Numbered from the stretch's first letter, positions 28,913 to 41,602 are shown. The stretch is DNA of 64,000 nucleotides from Paenibacillus arenosi (GCF_014841135.1 NZ_JACYTN010000025.1:1-64000), one strand, 5' to 3'. Numbers and translations: made by a program. The notes: generated from the letters alone by a model not told the origin.

Positions 28913-30988
28913 TTATTGACCTTTAACTTTGGAAACGATTTGTTCAGCGATGTTGCGTGGTACTTCTTCATAGTGAGAAAGTTCCATTGCGAACACGCCG
29001 CGTCCTTGTGTACCGGAACGAAGAGTTGTGGAGTAACCAAACATCTCAGCGAGAGGTACCTTAGCACGGATTACTTGTGCACCTGCACGAGAATCCATAC
29101 CTTCGATACGACCACGACGGGAGTTCAACATACCCATAACGTCGCCCATGTACTCTTCCGGAACTGTAACTTCAACCTTCATGATTGGCTCTAGCAAGAT
29201 AGGATTACATTTTTCCTTAGCAGCTTTAAGCGCCATGGAACCTGCAATCTTAAACGCCATCTCGGAGGAGTCAACGTCATGGTAAGAACCATCGAAGATT
29301 GTAGCTTTGATATCTACCATCGGGAAGCCAGCCAATACGCCGTTCTTCATCGATTCTTCGATACCAGCTTGAACCGGAGCGATGTATTCACGAGGAACGA
29401 CACCACCGACGATTTTGTTGACGAACTCAAATCCTGCACCTGGCTCTTGAGGTTCGAATTCGATCCATACGTGACCGAATTGTCCACGTCCACCAGATTG
29501 GCGAACGAACTTACCTTCAACTTTAGCAGAAGATTTGAACGTTTCACGATAAGCAACCTGTGGGTTACCTACGTTCGTCTCAACTTTGAACTCACGACGC
29601 ATACGGTCAATGATGATCTCCAAGTGAAGCTCACCCATACCCGCAAGAATCGTTTGTCCAGTTTCTTCGTCTGTGTGAGCACGAAGTGTTGGATCTTCCT
29701 CAGTCAATTTACCGAGTGCTACACCCAACTTATCTTGGTCAGCCTTAGTCTTAGGCTCAACCGCGATCTCGATAACTGGATCAGGGAAGTTCATAGATTC
29801 CAAAATAATTGGATTCTTCTCATCACACAGTGTATCGCCTGTACCTGTATCTTTCAAACCTACTGCAGCTGCGATGTCACCGGAGTAAACTACATCGATT
29901 TCTTCACGGCTGTTAGCGTGCATTTGAAGGATACGGCCGATACGCTCGCGTTTGCCTTTTGTTGCGTTCAATACGTAAGATCCGGAGTTCAATACACCAG
30001 AGTATACGCGGAAGAACGTCAACTTACCAACGTAAGGATCCGTCATAATCTTAAACGCAAGTGCCGAGAACGGCTCTGAGTCAGAAGATTTACGGATAGC
30101 TTCTTCGCCATCTTCCAATGTACCTTTAATGTCAGGTACATCAATTGGAGCTGGCAAGTAGTCAATAACTGCGTCCAACATAAGTTGAACACCTTTATTT
30201 TTGTAAGAAGAACCACAGATAACAGGGAAGATTTGAACGTTTACTACACCTTTACGGAGACCAGCTTTGATTTCTTCAATCGTAAGCTCTTCACCTTCGA
30301 GGTATTTCATCATCAATTCTTCGTCAAGCTCTGCAACCTTCTCAATAAGTTCCATACGAAGTTCTTCAACTTTCGCTTTGAACTCTTCTGGAACGTCAAT
30401 AATATCAACATCGCGACCAAGGTCATCTTTGAAGATATGAGCTTTTTGCTCAATCAAATCGATGATACCTTTGAAGTCGTTCTCTGCTCCGATTGGCAAC
30501 TGAATAGCTACAGCATTCGCTTGCAAACGATCTTTCATGGTTTCAATAACGTTGAGGAAGTCAGCGCCAATGATGTCCATTTTGTTTACATAAGCAATAC
30601 GAGGTACGCTGTATTTATCAGCTTGACGCCATACTGTCTCGGATTGAGGCTCAACGCCTTCTTTAGCAGAGAATACGCCTACTGCTCCGTCCAATACGCG
30701 AAGGGAACGCTCAACCTCTACCGTAAAGTCAACGTGACCCGGAGTATCGATAATGTTAACACGATGACCTCTCCATGCTGCTGTTGTAGCAGCGGAAGTG
30801 ATCGTGATACCACGCTCTTGTTCTTGTTCCATCCAGTCCATTGTTGCTGCACCTTCGTGCACCTCACCGATTTTGTGAGTACGGCCTGTGTAGAACAAAA
30901 TACGCTCCGTAGTTGTTGTTTTACCGGCATCGATGTGAGCCATGATTCCGATGTTACGCGTATTCTGCAAGGAGAACTGTCTAGCCAT
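28913..30988 (-). CDS. fusA: elongation factor G
   Basis: The 691-residue translocase starts [20 protein letters not shown] with G1 [10 protein letters not shown]3 DTPGHVDF and G4 NKMD. Domains II-V follow, including [16 protein letters not shown] of domain IV. It drives tRNA-mRNA translocation and, with RRF, recycling. GGGAG site upstream. Part of the str operon. Confidence 0.99.
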   Translation of the reverse strand: MARQFSLQNTRNIGIMAHIDAGKTTTTERILFYTGRTHKIGEVHEGAATMDWMEQEQERGITITSAATTAAWRGHRVNIIDTPGHVDFTVEVERSLRVLDGAVGVFSAKEGVEPQSETVWRQADKYSVPRIAYVNKMDIIGADFLNVIETMKDRLQANAVAIQLPIGAENDFKGIIDLIEQKAHIFKDDLGRDVDIIDVPEEFKAKVEELRMELIEKVAELDEELMMKYLEGEELTIEEIKAGLRKGVVNVQIFPVICGSSYKNKGVQLMLDAVIDYLPAPIDVPDIKGTLEDGEEAIRKSSDSEPFSALAFKIMTDPYVGKLTFFRVYSGVLNSGSYVLNATKGKRERIGRILQMHANSREEIDVVYSGDIAAAVGLKDTGTGDTLCDEKNPIILESMNFPDPVIEIAVEPKTKADQDKLGVALGKLTEEDPTLRAHTDEETGQTILAGMGELHLEIIIDRMRREFKVETNVGNPQVAYRETFKSSAKVEGKFVRQSGGRGQFGHVWIEFEPQEPGAGFEFVNKIVGGVVPREYIAPVQAGIEESMKNGVLAGFPMVDIKATIFDGSYHDVDSSEMAFKIAGSMALKAAKEKCNPILLEPIMKVEVTVPEEYMGDVMGMLNSRRGRIEGMDSRAGAQVIRAKVPLAEMFGYSTTLRSGTQGRGVFAMELSHYEEVPRNIAEQIVSKVKGQ

Positions 30989-31044
30989 TGTTGGGAGTCT
31001 CCCTTCAAAATAAGAGTTCGGAGAAACGAACCCGCATTAGAATC

Positions 31045-31515
31045 CTACCAGCGGTAGTGAGCAAATGCTTTGTTCGCTTCTGCCATTTTGTGCGTATCTT
31101 CGCGCTTCTTAACAGATGCACCAGTGTTGTTGGAAGCATCGATAATCTCTGCTGCCAAACGCTCTTGCATTGTTTTTTCACCGCGGTTACGCGAGTAGTT
31201 AACCAACCAGCGCAATCCCAAAGAAGTACGGCGCTCAGGCTTAACTTCGATAGGTACTTGATAGTTAGCACCACCTACACGGCGAGCTTTAACTTCAAGA
31301 ACTGGCATGATATTTTTGATTGCTGCTTCAAATACTTCCATAGGGTCATTGCCTGTACGTTCTTGGATAAGTTTGAATGCATCATACAAGATTGTTTGAG
31401 CAACACCGCGTTTACCGTCGATCATAATACGGTTGATCAAACGAGTAACCAACTTGCTGTTGTATACCGGATCCGGCAACACGTCACGTTTAGTAACTGG
31501 ACCTTTGCGTGGCAT
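31045..31515 (-). CDS. rpsG: 30S ribosomal protein S7
   Basis: The 156-residue protein starts [20 protein letters not shown] and nucleates 30S head assembly. It ends KAFAHYRW. It follows rpsL in the str operon. Confidence 0.98.
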   Translation of the reverse strand: MPRKGPVTKRDVLPDPVYNSKLVTRLINRIMIDGKRGVAQTILYDAFKLIQERTGNDPMEVFEAAIKNIMPVLEVKARRVGGANYQVPIEVKPERRTSLGLRWLVNYSRNRGEKTMQERLAAEIIDASNNTGASVKKREDTHKMAEANKAFAHYRW

Positions 31516-31568
31516 GTGTATCCCCCTTTCTCAATAAGATCATGAATTATGTTCATGAGCTTTTTTCA

Positions 31569-31988
31569 TTATGCTTTTTTCTTAGGACGCTTCGTACCAT
31601 ATTTGGAACGAGCTTGCATACGGTTGTTTACACCTGCAGTATCCAAAGCACCGCGAACGATGTGGTAACGTACACCCGGAAGGTCTTTTACACGGCCACC
31701 GCGTACAAGCACGACACTGTGCTCTTGCAAGTTGTGACCAATACCTCCGATGTAAGCAGTAACCTCTACACGGTTAGTCAAACGAACACGCGCATATTTA
31801 CGAAGTGCGGAGTTCGGTTTTTTAGGCGTCATAGTACCTACACGAGTACAAACACCACGTTTTTGAGGTGCGCTCAAGTCTGTCTCCGTACGCTTCAAGG
31901 CATTGAAACCTTTTTGCAAAGCTGGGGATTTGGACTTAGTTACTTTTGCTTGACGGCCCTTACGGACTAGTTGGTTAATAGTTGGCAT
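31569..31988 (-). CDS. rpsL: 30S ribosomal protein S12
   Basis: The 139-residue decoding-centre protein starts [13 protein letters not shown]. The streptomycin-determining lysines are present in [11 protein letters not shown] and [13 protein letters not shown], so it is predicted streptomycin-sensitive at this locus. Start ATG follows GGGGGTGG; a GTG in that site was rejected. Confidence 0.98.
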   Translation of the reverse strand: MPTINQLVRKGRQAKVTKSKSPALQKGFNALKRTETDLSAPQKRGVCTRVGTMTPKKPNSALRKYARVRLTNRVEVTAYIGGIGHNLQEHSVVLVRGGRVKDLPGVRYHIVRGALDTAGVNNRMQARSKYGTKRPKKKA

Positions 31989-32137
31989 GATTGCCACCCC
32001 CTCATTATAGAATCAACTGTGTTGCCTGGCTTACCTAAGCCCACAGATCCAGGCGGTTCATAAATGGGCAAATGAAAAGTTTTTGCTTCCGGAAACTTCA
32101 ATACATTCCGTCATCCTTCACAAAAACATTGGGTTAC

Positions 32138-32392
32138 CTATTCTGGTTTGACGATAGCTGCCATAGCAGCTCCGACTTCGATACCAAACAGTTTGCCAAG
32201 CTCTTGCATCGTAGTAACTTCCGTTACCTTTACATTACGCTTGAAACAAAGTGATGTTATCTTAGAAATTAATTTCTTGTCGGCATCTAAAGCAACATAA
32301 ACTTCAATGGCTTTTCCTTGCTCTACCACTTTAGTAGTCTGTTTCGTCCCAATCTTGATGTTTGTGTCCTGTAGACTCTTATCATTAGACAT
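32138..32392 (-). CDS. ybxF: L7Ae-family ribosomal-like protein
   Basis: The 84-residue protein has the L7Ae/L30e fold: VYVALDADKKLISKITSLCF and LGKLFGIEVGAAMAAIV. Bacillus YbxF binds kink-turn RNA. It is the first gene of the str operon, 90-100 nt after the promoter at 32444-32472, with a GGAGG site ten bases before its ATG. Confidence 0.93.
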   Translation of the reverse strand: MSNDKSLQDTNIKIGTKQTTKVVEQGKAIEVYVALDADKKLISKITSLCFKRNVKVTEVTTMQELGKLFGIEVGAAMAAIVKPE

Positions 32393-32443
32393 GAATCATG
32401 TTCCTCCGAAAGTAACAGGTTAACCTCTTGGGCACACTTCGAT

Positions 32444-32472
32444 ATATTATCACTTGAGTTATATCATGTCAA
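32444..32472 (-). promoter_or_regulatory. promoter of the str operon
   Basis: Minus strand: perfect -35 TTGACA, 17-nt spacer, -10 TAATAT, preceded by an A/T-rich UP-like tract. It drives ybxF-rpsL-rpsG-fusA-tuf. The rest of the 336-nt spacer to rpoC holds only the rpoC terminator. Confidence 0.75.
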
Positions 32473-32640
32473 GATCATTTTTGATAAAAATATTATCACT
32501 AGCTTTACGATAAACACTAGCTGCTAATCCCATTAAGCATCTTTTCTCGACCTTTACTACTATACCATCTTGTCCGAAATTTTCAATAACAAACGTTTGC
32601 CATTATATCTAGCAACAATTTGTTTGTTATCCATATCCAT

Positions 32641-32683
32641 ATAAAAACCGTTAGGTGTAGCTGCAAGCGCAACCCCCTAACGG
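32641..32683 (-). terminator. terminator of rpoBC
   Basis: Minus strand: CCGTTAGG, 20-nt loop region with an inner TTGCGCTTGCAG-type hairpin, CCTAACGG, then TTTTTAT. It lies about 45 nt after the rpoC stop. Confidence 0.85.
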
Positions 32684-32728
32684 CTATTATATTAAGCTAT
32701 ACAAATCAGCAAATCCCTCTGCTCTGAA

Positions 32729-35700
32729 TTAGTCAGCTACGCTAACTACTTCTTCAGAGTCCAATGCCTCTTCATTCGTTTCTTCAAGTGGGTTGATTAC
32801 TTTAACACTGCGGTAACGGTTCATACCTGTACCTGCAGGAATCAACTTACCAATAATAACGTTCTCCTTCAGACCAAGCAATTGGTCCACTTTGCCCTTA
32901 ATCGCTGCATCAGTCAAGACACGTGTCGTCTCTTGGAAGGATGCTGCGGACAAGAAGGAATCTGTCTCAAGAGACGCTTTTGTAATACCGAGCAATACTG
33001 GCTTAGCGACAGCCGGCTCTTTGCCAGCCAAGATCGCTTCTTTGTTAGCCGTTTCGTATTCATAAATGTCTACGAATGCGCCTGGAAGAAGCGTAGTGTC
33101 TCCAGCATCGATGATACGGATCTTACGAAGCATCTGCTTGATCATAACTTCAACGTGCTTGTCGTTGATTTCTACACCCTGGTTTCGGTATACGCGCTGA
33201 ACTTCCTGAAGGATATAGTTCTGAACGCCACGAATACCCTTAATGCGAAGCATTTCTTTAGGGTCAATAGAACCTTCTGTAATCTCGTCGCCCGCCTCAA
33301 TCGTCTGACCCTCATGTACACGGATACGGGATCCGTAGCTAGCTGCATAGACTTTTGTCTCAGCTTCACCTTGTACTTCAACCTCACGACGATCTTTTGT
33401 TTCACGGATTTCTTTGATTACGCCGTCAAGCTCAGAGATGGTCGCTTGACCTTTCGGATTACGCGCCTCGAACAACTCTTGGATACGCGGTAAACCTTGT
33501 GTAATATCGTCACCCGCAACACCACCGGTGTGGAACGTACGCATTGTAAGCTGTGTTCCTGGCTCACCGATCGATTGCGCAGCGATGATACCGACTGCTT
33601 CCCCGATCTCAACGAATTTACCTGTTGCCAAGTTACGGCCGTAACACTTCTTACACACACCATGACGTGCACGGCAGCTAAGAACGGAACGAATTTGTAG
33701 TTTCTTGACACCAGCTTTAACGATTGCATCCGCTTTGTCAGAATCAATTAATTCGTTACGGTTAACGATAATTGAACCTGTTTCTGGATGACGAATCGTT
33801 TCAAAGGAGTAACGACCTTCAACACGGTCATACAAACCTTCGATAACTTCTTTGCCGTCAGAAATATCCGCAACAAGGAAGCCTTTATCTGTACCACAAT
33901 CATCTTCGCGTACGATAACGTCTTGTGCTACGTCAACGAGACGACGTGTAAGGTAACCGGAATCCGCTGTACGAAGTGCTGTATCGGCAAGACCTTTACG
34001 CGCACCGTGCGTGGAGATAAAGTACTCCAAGACTGTTAGGCCTTCACGGAAGTTCGATTTGATTGGCAACTCGATGATACGACCAGACGGGTTGGCCATG
34101 AGACCACGCATACCGCCTAGCTGAGTAATCTGCGATTTGTTACCACGGGCTTTGGAATCAACCATGAGCATGATGGAGTTATAGCGTTCCATCGATTTCA
34201 TCAAGATATCAGTAATGACATCTTTTGATTTCGACCAAACTTCAATAACTCGGTCATAACGCTCTTCATTCGTGATAAGACCACGACGATATTGATTCGT
34301 AATAACCTTAACTTTGTCATCAGATTCTTTCAATACCTCGATCTTCTCTTGCGGTACAATAACGTCAGACACCGCAATAGAAATACCCGCACGAGTCGAG
34401 TACGTGAAGCCGAGCTGCTTGATTTGATCCAAGATAACAGCTGTTTTAGTTGTATGGAACGTCTCAAAGCAACGTGCAATGATCTGACCCAAATAATCTT
34501 TACCTACTGCACCAGTCTCTGGAATATTTTTGATATACTCACGATAGTTCGCGCCTTTATCGTAAATAAAGTAGTGTTCTGGTGTTCCCTCGAACAAGTT
34601 TTGCTTTGACGGCTCATTGATGTAAGGGAAATCAGCTGGGAAGATCTCATTGAATATAATACGCCCTACCGTTGTAACGAGAAGAGCATCTTGTTGTTTC
34701 TCTGTAAAGCACGTCTTACCAAGTGCTTTAACTGGAATGATTACACGAGCATGTAAAGAGGCAACATCACGCTGATAAGCGGAAACAGCTTCGTTCATGT
34801 TAGACAAGATCATTCCTGTACCTTTAGCTTCTTTGTTATCCATCGTCAAGTAGAAGGATCCGAGGACCATATCCTGAGATGGTGTAACAACCGGCTTACC
34901 GTCTTTTGGGTTCAAGATATTGCCGGAAGCTAGCATTAGCAAACGAGCTTCTGCTTGAGCTTCTGCGGACAACGGAACGTGAACCGCCATCTGGTCACCA
35001 TCGAAGTCAGCGTTATAAGCTGTACATACGAGTGGATGAAGCTTTATCGCACGGCCTTCAACCAAAATTGGTTCGAATGCCTGGATACCGAGTCTGTGAA
35101 GCGTAGGTGCACGGTTAAGAAGAACTGGATGTTCACGGATTACTTGTTCGAGAACGTCCCATACTTCTGGGCTAACACGTTCAACTTTGCGCTTCGCACT
35201 CTTAATATTGTGAGCCAAACCTTTGTTAACAAGTTCTTTCATAACAAACGGCTTGAACAATTCAAGTGCCATCTCTTTCGGCAAACCGCACTGATACATC
35301 TTCAAGCTCGGCCCTACTACGATAACCGAACGTCCGGAGTAGTCAACACGTTTACCTAGCAAGTTCTGACGGAAACGTCCTTGCTTACCTTTCAGCATGT
35401 GGCTGAGGGATTTCAATGGACGATTACCCGGTCCTGTAACAGGACGACCACGACGACCGTTGTCAATGAGCGCGTCAACAGCTTCTTGAAGCATGCGCTT
35501 CTCATTTTGAACGATAATATCCGGCGCACCCAAGTCCAGAAGACGCTTCAAACGGTTATTACGGTTAATAACACGACGGTACAAGTCATTCAAGTCAGAA
35601 GTCGCAAAGCGACCGCCATCCAACTGTACCATTGGACGAAGCTCAGGTGGGATAACTGGCAATACATCGAGAATCATCCAATCTGGGAAGTTGCCAGAGT

Positions 35701-36349
35701 TACGGAATGCTTCGATGACTTCCAAACGCTTAATTGCACGGTTACGGCGTTGGCCTTGTGCCGTACGAAGATCTTCTTTCAACGTTTCAAGATCTTTATC
35801 GAGATCAAGGTCTTGAAGCAATTTCTTAACTGCTTCAGCACCCATGCCTGCTTGGAATGCAGGGCCGTATTTCTCACGGTAGCTTCGATATTCCTTTTCA
35901 GAGAGCAACTGTTTCTTCTCAAGAGGTGTATCACCTGGATCCGTGACCACGTAAGATGCGAAGTAAATAATCTCTTCGAGTGAACGTGGTGACATATCAA
36001 GTGCCAAGCCCATACGGCTTGGAATACCTTTGAAATACCAAATGTGAGATACTGGAGCTGCCAATTCAATGTGACCCATACGCTCACGACGTACTTTTTG
36101 ACGCGTTACTTCAACACCGCATCGATCACAGACAACACCTTTGTAACGAACACGCTTGTATTTACCGCAATGACATTCCCAGTCTTTCGTCGGTCCGAAG
36201 ATTTTTTCGCAGAACAAACCTTCTTTTTCCGGCTTGAGCGTACGATAGTTGATTGTCTCCGGCTTCTTTACTTCACCGCGAGACCACGAACGGATCTTTT
36301 CGGGAGAGGCAAGCCCAATCTTCATAAATTCAAAATTGTTGACGTCCAT
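32729..36349 (-). CDS. rpoC: RNA polymerase beta' subunit
   Basis: The 1206-residue subunit has the N-terminal zinc site ([19 protein letters not shown]), the catalytic magnesium loop NADFDGDQM, and a second cysteine cluster ([13 protein letters not shown]) near the trigger-loop side. The trigger-loop region has [16 protein letters not shown]. Length and C-terminus match Bacillales. It follows rpoB after a 186-nt spacer with a strong hairpin. GGAGG lies 11 bases before the ATG. Confidence 0.99.
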   Translation of the reverse strand: MDVNNFEFMKIGLASPEKIRSWSRGEVKKPETINYRTLKPEKEGLFCEKIFGPTKDWECHCGKYKRVRYKGVVCDRCGVEVTRQKVRRERMGHIELAAPVSHIWYFKGIPSRMGLALDMSPRSLEEIIYFASYVVTDPGDTPLEKKQLLSEKEYRSYREKYGPAFQAGMGAEAVKKLLQDLDLDKDLETLKEDLRTAQGQRRNRAIKRLEVIEAFRNSGNFPDWMILDVLPVIPPELRPMVQLDGGRFATSDLNDLYRRVINRNNRLKRLLDLGAPDIIVQNEKRMLQEAVDALIDNGRRGRPVTGPGNRPLKSLSHMLKGKQGRFRQNLLGKRVDYSGRSVIVVGPSLKMYQCGLPKEMALELFKPFVMKELVNKGLAHNIKSAKRKVERVSPEVWDVLEQVIREHPVLLNRAPTLHRLGIQAFEPILVEGRAIKLHPLVCTAYNADFDGDQMAVHVPLSAEAQAEARLLMLASGNILNPKDGKPVVTPSQDMVLGSFYLTMDNKEAKGTGMILSNMNEAVSAYQRDVASLHARVIIPVKALGKTCFTEKQQDALLVTTVGRIIFNEIFPADFPYINEPSKQNLFEGTPEHYFIYDKGANYREYIKNIPETGAVGKDYLGQIIARCFETFHTTKTAVILDQIKQLGFTYSTRAGISIAVSDVIVPQEKIEVLKESDDKVKVITNQYRRGLITNEERYDRVIEVWSKSKDVITDILMKSMERYNSIMLMVDSKARGNKSQITQLGGMRGLMANPSGRIIELPIKSNFREGLTVLEYFISTHGARKGLADTALRTADSGYLTRRLVDVAQDVIVREDDCGTDKGFLVADISDGKEVIEGLYDRVEGRYSFETIRHPETGSIIVNRNELIDSDKADAIVKAGVKKLQIRSVLSCRARHGVCKKCYGRNLATGKFVEIGEAVGIIAAQSIGEPGTQLTMRTFHTGGVAGDDITQGLPRIQELFEARNPKGQATISELDGVIKEIRETKDRREVEVQGEAETKVYAASYGSRIRVHEGQTIEAGDEITEGSIDPKEMLRIKGIRGVQNYILQEVQRVYRNQGVEINDKHVEVMIKQMLRKIRIIDAGDTTLLPGAFVDIYEYETANKEAILAGKEPAVAKPVLLGITKASLETDSFLSAASFQETTRVLTDAAIKGKVDQLLGLKENVIIGKLIPAGTGMNRYRSVKVINPLEETNEEALDSEEVVSVAD

Positions 36350-36486
36350 CTAGGAGCGACCCTCCTTAATCTGTACTTGAGATCACCGTCTACTGTTAGA
36401 CGGCCTAGTGAACTTCGTTCTATCTTCGAGCAAATGTCTCCCTAAGAACAACAAATTCCCTAGAACAGACGGTTATACACCATGTA

Positions 36487-36520
36487 ACGATAGTAGGCAG
36501 CTAATGCTGCCTGCTATCGT
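36487..36520 (-). promoter_or_regulatory. hairpin between rpoB and rpoC
   Basis: ACGATAGCAGGCAGC, loop ATTA, GCTGCCTACTATCGT: a 15-bp stem with one mismatch, starting about 15 nt after the rpoB stop. There is no T run downstream, so it is not a standard terminator; a processing or stability role is possible. Confidence 0.55.
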
Positions 36521-36535
36521 CCTGCTAGTTCTATT

Positions 36536-39500
36536 TTATTCAGCTGCGTAGTCGTCATCCAAACCAAGGTTCAGCTTGTCTTGAGGACCTTCATCATCCT
36601 CATCGAGTTCACGCATTTCAATTTCTTCTTCATTCTCTGTCAGAATCTTAACGTCCATACCCAAGCTTTGGAGCTCCTTGATCAATACCTTGAAGGATTC
36701 TGGAACACCTGGTTCTGGCACGTTCTCACCTTTGACGATAGACTCGTACGTTTTCACACGGCCAACAACGTCATCGGACTTGACAGTAAGAATTTCTTGC
36801 AACGTGTATGCAGCACCGTAAGCTTCAAGTGCCCAAACCTCCATCTCACCAAAGCGCTGTCCACCGAACTGAGCTTTACCACCCAGCGGCTGCTGCGTAA
36901 CAAGAGAGTAAGGACCTGTAGAACGCGCATGGATTTTATCGTCAACCATGTGCGCCAGCTTAATCATGTACATAACGCCGACAGTAACTTCACGCTCGAA
37001 GCGTTCACCCGTACGTCCATCGTACAATACGGTTTTACCGTTGCGTTGCATACCTGCTTCTTCCATTGTGTCGAATACGTCATACTCCGTTGCACCGTCG
37101 AATACCGGTGAAGCAGTATGCATACCCAAGTAACGTGCTGCCATACCCAAGTGAACCTCAAGTACTTGACCGATATTCATACGGGAAGGAACGCCTAGTG
37201 GATTCAATACAACTTGAACTGGCGTGCCGTCTGGCAAGAATGGCATATCCTCTTCAGGCAAGATACGAGCGATGACACCCTTGTTACCGTGACGTCCCGC
37301 CATCTTATCTCCCTCAGAGATTTTACGTTTCTGTGCAATATATGCACGCACAAGTTGGTTCACGCCTGGTGGCAATTCATCACCATTCTCACGTGTGAAC
37401 ACTTTGACATCAACAACGATACCGTCAGTACCATGAGGCACACGCAAGGAAGTATCACGAACTTCACGTGCTTTCTCACCGAAGATTGCATGGAGCAAAC
37501 GCTCTTCAGCCGTCAACTCAGTAACACCCTTAGGTGTAACTTTACCAACGAGAATATCGCCTGCTTTAATCTCCGCACCAACACGGATAATACCGCGTTC
37601 GTCTAGATTTTTAAGAGCCTCTTCACCGACGTTCGGGATGTCACGAGTAATTTCTTCTGGTCCAAGCTTCGTATCACGAGCTTCAGACTCGTACTCTTCG
37701 ATGTGAATAGACGTATACACGTCTTCTTTCACAAGTTTCTCAGAGAGAAGAATCGCATCCTCATAGTTGTAACCTTCCCACGTCATGAACGCAACGACAA
37801 CGTTGCGGCCGAGTGCCAATTCACCCATCTCCGTGGAAGGACCGTCAGCCAGAATATCGCCAACTTTGACGTTTTCGCCGCGTTTAGCAAGCGGACGCTG
37901 GTTGATACAAGTTCCTTGGTTAGAACGCATGAACTTCTGCAATTTATGCTTAACGAGATCTCCGCGAACTTCGCGGCCATCTACCATTTGAATCTCACGA
38001 ACTTGAATTTCGTTCGCACTTACACGCTCAACAACACCATTAATCTTAGACACGATACATACGCCGGAATCTTTAGCCGACTTATGTTCCATTCCCGTAC
38101 CAACAAACGGAGCCTGCGGAATTAGCAATGGCACCGCTTGCCGCTGCATGTTTGATCCCATGAGCGCACGGTTAGAGTCATCGTTCTCCAAGAACGGAAT
38201 AAGCGCTGTTGCAACGGATACTACCTGTTTAGGTGATACATCCATATAGTCGACGCGCTCCGTCGGCATTGTAAGGATGTTATCCGATTGCTTGTTGTAA
38301 CGAACGATTGTTGCATCATCACGGAAAGTTCCATCTTCATTAAGAGGAGCATTCGCCTGTGCGACAACATAATTATCTTCTTCATCCGCTGTCATGTAAT
38401 CGATATGATCGGTTACTTGACCTGTCTTAGGATCAACCCAACGATATGGTGCTTCGATGAAGCCATATTCGTTCACACGAGCGAATGTGGACAAGGAGTT
38501 GATCAAACCGATGTTCGGACCCTCTGGTGTCTCGATTGGACACATACGACCATAGTGAGATGGGTGAACGTCTCGGACTTCGAAGCCCGCGCGCTCACGC
38601 GTCAAACCGCCAGGTCCTAACGCAGAGAGACGACGCTTATGCGTCAGCTCAGCCAACGGATTCGTCTGATCCATAAACTGCGACAACTGAGAGCTACCGA
38701 AGAACTCTTTAATCGAAGCAATAACCGGACGAATGTTGATGAGCGCCTGTGGCGTAATCACATTCGCATCTTGAATGGACATACGCTCACGAACAACACG
38801 TTCCATACGGCTAAGACCGATACGGAATTGGTTCTGAAGCAATTCACCAACAGAGCGCAAACGACGGTTACCTAAGTGGTCGATATCGTCCGTGCTTCCG
38901 ATGCCGTGCAGCAAGTTAATGAAGTAGTTGATAGATGAGATAATATCTGCTGGAGTAATGTTCTTAACAGACTTATCGATAATCCCATTTGCAATCAACT
39001 TCACGGTTTTGCTGTCGTCAATCGGTGAATATACGTTAATCGTTTGCAATGGAATATCGTCCGCTTCGTGTACTCCACCGGCTACATGATGAATCTTGAA
39101 GCCAATGTTGCTTTCCAAGCGTGGCAATATTTCATCTAACAAACGACGGTCAATCATTTGACCTGCTTCTGCAACAATCTCACCCGTATCCGGATCAACC
39201 AATGTCTCAGCTAGACGCTGATTGAAGAGACGGTTTTTGATGTGAAGCTTTTTATTAATTTTGTAACGACCTACGTTCGCCAAGTCATAGCGCTTTGGAT
39301 CGAAGAAACGAGCGATAAGCAAGCTCCTTGCGTTATCCAATGTCGGCGGCTCACCTGGACGAAGGCGCTCATAAATTTCGATAAGCGCTTTTTCAGTAGA
39401 ATCTGTATTGTCTTTATCAAGAGTGTTGCGAATATATTCATCATGCCCGAGCAAATCTAAAATTTGTTCGTCAGTTCCGAAGCCCAATGCACGAAGAAGT

Positions 39501-40078
39501 ACCGTTACTGGGATTTTACGCGTGCGATCAATACGAACATAGATAATATCTTTCGCATCAGTCTCCAACTCAAGCCATGCACCACGGTTCGGAATCACTG
39601 TAGCTGTATAGTTCTTTTTCCCGTTTTTGTCGATTTTTGTGCTAAAATAGACACTAGGGGAGCGAACTAACTGGCTGACAATTACACGTTCCGCACCATT
39701 GATGATGAACGTTCCGGTTTCTGTCATGAGCGGGAAATCTCCCATAAATACTTCCTGCTCTTTTACTTCACCGGTTTCTTTATTAAGAAGACGCACCTTT
39801 ACACGAAGCGGTGCCGCATATGTTACATCGCGTTCTTTAGATTCATCGACCGAGTACTTTGGCTCACCTAAGCTGTAATCGATAAATTCCAGAACTAGAT
39901 TACCTGTGAAATCCTGAATCGGAGATATGTCTTGGAACATCTCTCGCAATCCTTCATCCAAAAACCATTGGTACGATTTCTGTTGGATTTCAATCAAGTT
40001 CGGAACCTCGAGAACTTCTTCGATGCGCGCATAACTACGTCGAGTGCGTCGTCCATATTGAACAAGATGTCCTGCCAA
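36536..40078 (-). CDS. rpoB: RNA polymerase beta subunit
   Basis: The 1180-residue subunit starts [20 protein letters not shown] from TTG, six bases after GAGGGGTGAG, as in Bacillus where rpoB also starts TTG; the ATG 18 bases upstream precedes that site. The rifampicin region reads [20 protein letters not shown] and then [13 protein letters not shown], with wild-type Gln, Asp, His and Ser, so rifampicin sensitivity is predicted. It has a long leader (about 340 nt) from the promoter upstream. Confidence 0.99.
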   Translation of the reverse strand: MAGHLVQYGRRTRRSYARIEEVLEVPNLIEIQQKSYQWFLDEGLREMFQDISPIQDFTGNLVLEFIDYSLGEPKYSVDESKERDVTYAAPLRVKVRLLNKETGEVKEQEVFMGDFPLMTETGTFIINGAERVIVSQLVRSPSVYFSTKIDKNGKKNYTATVIPNRGAWLELETDAKDIIYVRIDRTRKIPVTVLLRALGFGTDEQILDLLGHDEYIRNTLDKDNTDSTEKALIEIYERLRPGEPPTLDNARSLLIARFFDPKRYDLANVGRYKINKKLHIKNRLFNQRLAETLVDPDTGEIVAEAGQMIDRRLLDEILPRLESNIGFKIHHVAGGVHEADDIPLQTINVYSPIDDSKTVKLIANGIIDKSVKNITPADIISSINYFINLLHGIGSTDDIDHLGNRRLRSVGELLQNQFRIGLSRMERVVRERMSIQDANVITPQALINIRPVIASIKEFFGSSQLSQFMDQTNPLAELTHKRRLSALGPGGLTRERAGFEVRDVHPSHYGRMCPIETPEGPNIGLINSLSTFARVNEYGFIEAPYRWVDPKTGQVTDHIDYMTADEEDNYVVAQANAPLNEDGTFRDDATIVRYNKQSDNILTMPTERVDYMDVSPKQVVSVATALIPFLENDDSNRALMGSNMQRQAVPLLIPQAPFVGTGMEHKSAKDSGVCIVSKINGVVERVSANEIQVREIQMVDGREVRGDLVKHKLQKFMRSNQGTCINQRPLAKRGENVKVGDILADGPSTEMGELALGRNVVVAFMTWEGYNYEDAILLSEKLVKEDVYTSIHIEEYESEARDTKLGPEEITRDIPNVGEEALKNLDERGIIRVGAEIKAGDILVGKVTPKGVTELTAEERLLHAIFGEKAREVRDTSLRVPHGTDGIVVDVKVFTRENGDELPPGVNQLVRAYIAQKRKISEGDKMAGRHGNKGVIARILPEEDMPFLPDGTPVQVVLNPLGVPSRMNIGQVLEVHLGMAARYLGMHTASPVFDGATEYDVFDTMEEAGMQRNGKTVLYDGRTGERFEREVTVGVMYMIKLAHMVDDKIHARSTGPYSLVTQQPLGGKAQFGGQRFGEMEVWALEAYGAAYTLQEILTVKSDDVVGRVKTYESIVKGENVPEPGVPESFKVLIKELQSLGMDVKILTENEEEIEMRELDEDDEGPQDKLNLGLDDDYAAE

Positions 40079-40426
40079 CTTATACTCACCCCTCATGTCT
40101 ACTCAAAAAAATTGGATTGCGAATCCTTTTCGATATCCTTTATAATAAAGTCCACGAAAGAGACTCTAAAACACCTAAGTAAGAAACAAACACAAAAAGA
40201 AAACATACGCTCATAACAAAAACGCTGATAACGCATATTTGCAATGGACGCCGTTTCCCCATTCCGTCGTTTCGGTGTTGTCATAGGTTCTTCATATTCG
40301 ATAGATTTGCCCAAAATGTAAACATTATACGTTACTTCACGAAAATGTATGCATGCTTTTCATAAAAAAGCTTGACATTTCAGTAATTTAAAGACATGAA
40401 GACCATTCTAATACTGACATTCTATA

Positions 40427-40455
40427 ATAATAACACACCACAAATATCAAGTCAA
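40427..40455 (-). promoter_or_regulatory. promoter of rpoBC
   Basis: Minus strand: -35 TTGACT, 17-nt spacer, -10 TATTAT. It lies 50 nt after the ybxB stop and about 340 nt before rpoB. The long untranslated stretch between has a weak small hairpin and a possible short reading frame but no recognised RNA family. Confidence 0.7.
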
Positions 40456-40504
40456 TTAAAAGTGGTTATTAATATACGCTATACTCCAGTGAAGATATTG
40501 CCAA

Positions 40505-41107
40505 TTAGGATTTGATCGCACGATAAATTCGATAACCTTTATCTTTTGCTACTTCCTCTACACTATCTTCGCCAAATAAGTCTTTAAGCTTCTCAACTGC
40601 CGATGGCGCACCCTGCTTCTTCTGAATAACGATCCACAGGCTACCACTTCCATTCAGCTGATGATAGGATTGCTCAAAAATACGATGCACAACGTCCTTA
40701 CCCGCACGAATTGGTGGATTTGTTAATATAACGTCGTATTTCTTGCCTACTAGCGCGTTCAATCCATCACTCTCATGAATCGTTACATTTGATACACCAT
40801 TCAAACCGGCATTTTCTTGTGCCAAAGCAAGGGCACGAGTATTAACATCTACCATCGTCACATGCCCACTTGGATTCAGTTTTGCCGCTACCAAGCCAAT
40901 CGGCCCGTAGCCACAACCTACATCCAGCACCTGACTTTTCACCGGAATTTCCATATGCTCAATTAACACTCTACTACCATAATCGACACTACCTTTTGAA
41001 AATACACCAGCATCCGACCATAAGCGCAATGAAATCCCACGTAAATCAAATGTCAATTCACGTCTATTATGCACAACTTGCTGTTCCTTACTGTAATAGT
41101 GAGCCAT
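40505..41107 (-). CDS. ybxB: RsmC-like class I methyltransferase
   Basis: A 200-residue SAM-dependent methyltransferase with motif I VLDVGCGYGPIGLVAA and catalytic NPPIRAGK (the N-P-P-x motif of base N-methyltransferases, e.g. rRNA guanine methylation). Located between rplL and rpoB as YbxB in Bacillus subtilis. Substrate not proven. GGGGGTG precedes the ATG. Confidence 0.9.
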   Translation of the reverse strand: MAHYYSKEQQVVHNRRELTFDLRGISLRLWSDAGVFSKGSVDYGSRVLIEHMEIPVKSQVLDVGCGYGPIGLVAAKLNPSGHVTMVDVNTRALALAQENAGLNGVSNVTIHESDGLNALVGKKYDVILTNPPIRAGKDVVHRIFEQSYHQLNGSGSLWIVIQKKQGAPSAVEKLKDLFGEDSVEEVAKDKGYRIYRAIKS

Positions 41108-41189
41108 CTACGGCACCCCCTATCTTCCTTTCCTCTCTTGCCTAGGATGCGTCAAAGACATAGTAATGTCATCCATCGTATCCTAGACA

Positions 41190-41223
41190 ACGAACCCCTT
41201 GAAGCCAAGTTCAAGGGGTTCGT
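41190..41223 (-). terminator. hairpin after rplL, terminator-like
   Basis: A perfect 14-bp stem, ACGAACCCCTTGAA against TTCAAGGGGTTCGT, with a six-base loop, 17 nt after the rplL stop. It lacks a good T run (TGTCT follows), so part of the transcripts may continue into ybxB. Confidence 0.7.
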
Positions 41224-41239
41224 ATCAAGGAAGTAGCTA

Positions 41240-41602
41240 TTACTTAACTTCTACAGATGCGCCTGCTTCTTCAAGCTTAGCTTTAACTGCTTCTGCTTCT
41301 TCTTTGCTTACTTTTTCTTTCAAAGCTTTTGGAGCGTTGTCAACTAGCTCTTTAGCTTCTTTCAAGCCAAGACCAGTGATTTCGCGAACCACTTTGATTA
41401 CGTTGATTTTGCCAGCGCCAGCGCTAGTCAAAATTACGTCGAATTCAGTTTGCTCTGCAGCAGCTTCACCAGCGCCACCAGCCATAACTGCTACTGGAGC
41501 AGCAGCTGTTACACCGAATTCTTCTTCGATTGCTTTAACAAGATCGTTCAATTCCAATACGGACATGCCTTTAATGGCTTCCAAGATTTGCTCTTTGCTC
41601 AT
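41240..41602 (-). CDS. rplL: 50S ribosomal protein L7/L12
   Basis: The 120-residue stalk protein has an N-terminal dimerisation part ([20 protein letters not shown]), an Ala/Gly-rich hinge, and a C-terminal factor-binding domain with [23 protein letters not shown] lies eight bases after GGAGG. It is cotranscribed with rplJ. Confidence 0.98.
   Translation of the reverse strand: MSKEQILEAIKGMSVLELNDLVKAIEEEFGVTAAAPVAVMAGGAGEAAAEQTEFDVILTSAGAGKINVIKVVREITGLGLKEAKELVDNAPKALKEKVSKEEAEAVKAKLEEAGASVEVK

Noticed and set aside
40099-40314. 71-codon frame in the rpoB leader
   Set aside because: Its first ATG and the internal one lack a good binding site, and the product is cysteine-rich without a known pattern. 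Kept only as a question within the leader finding.
40352-40371. GCTTTT/GAAAAGC hairpin in the rpoB leader as a terminator
   Set aside because: The stem is short and AT-rich, and no T run follows on the minus strand.
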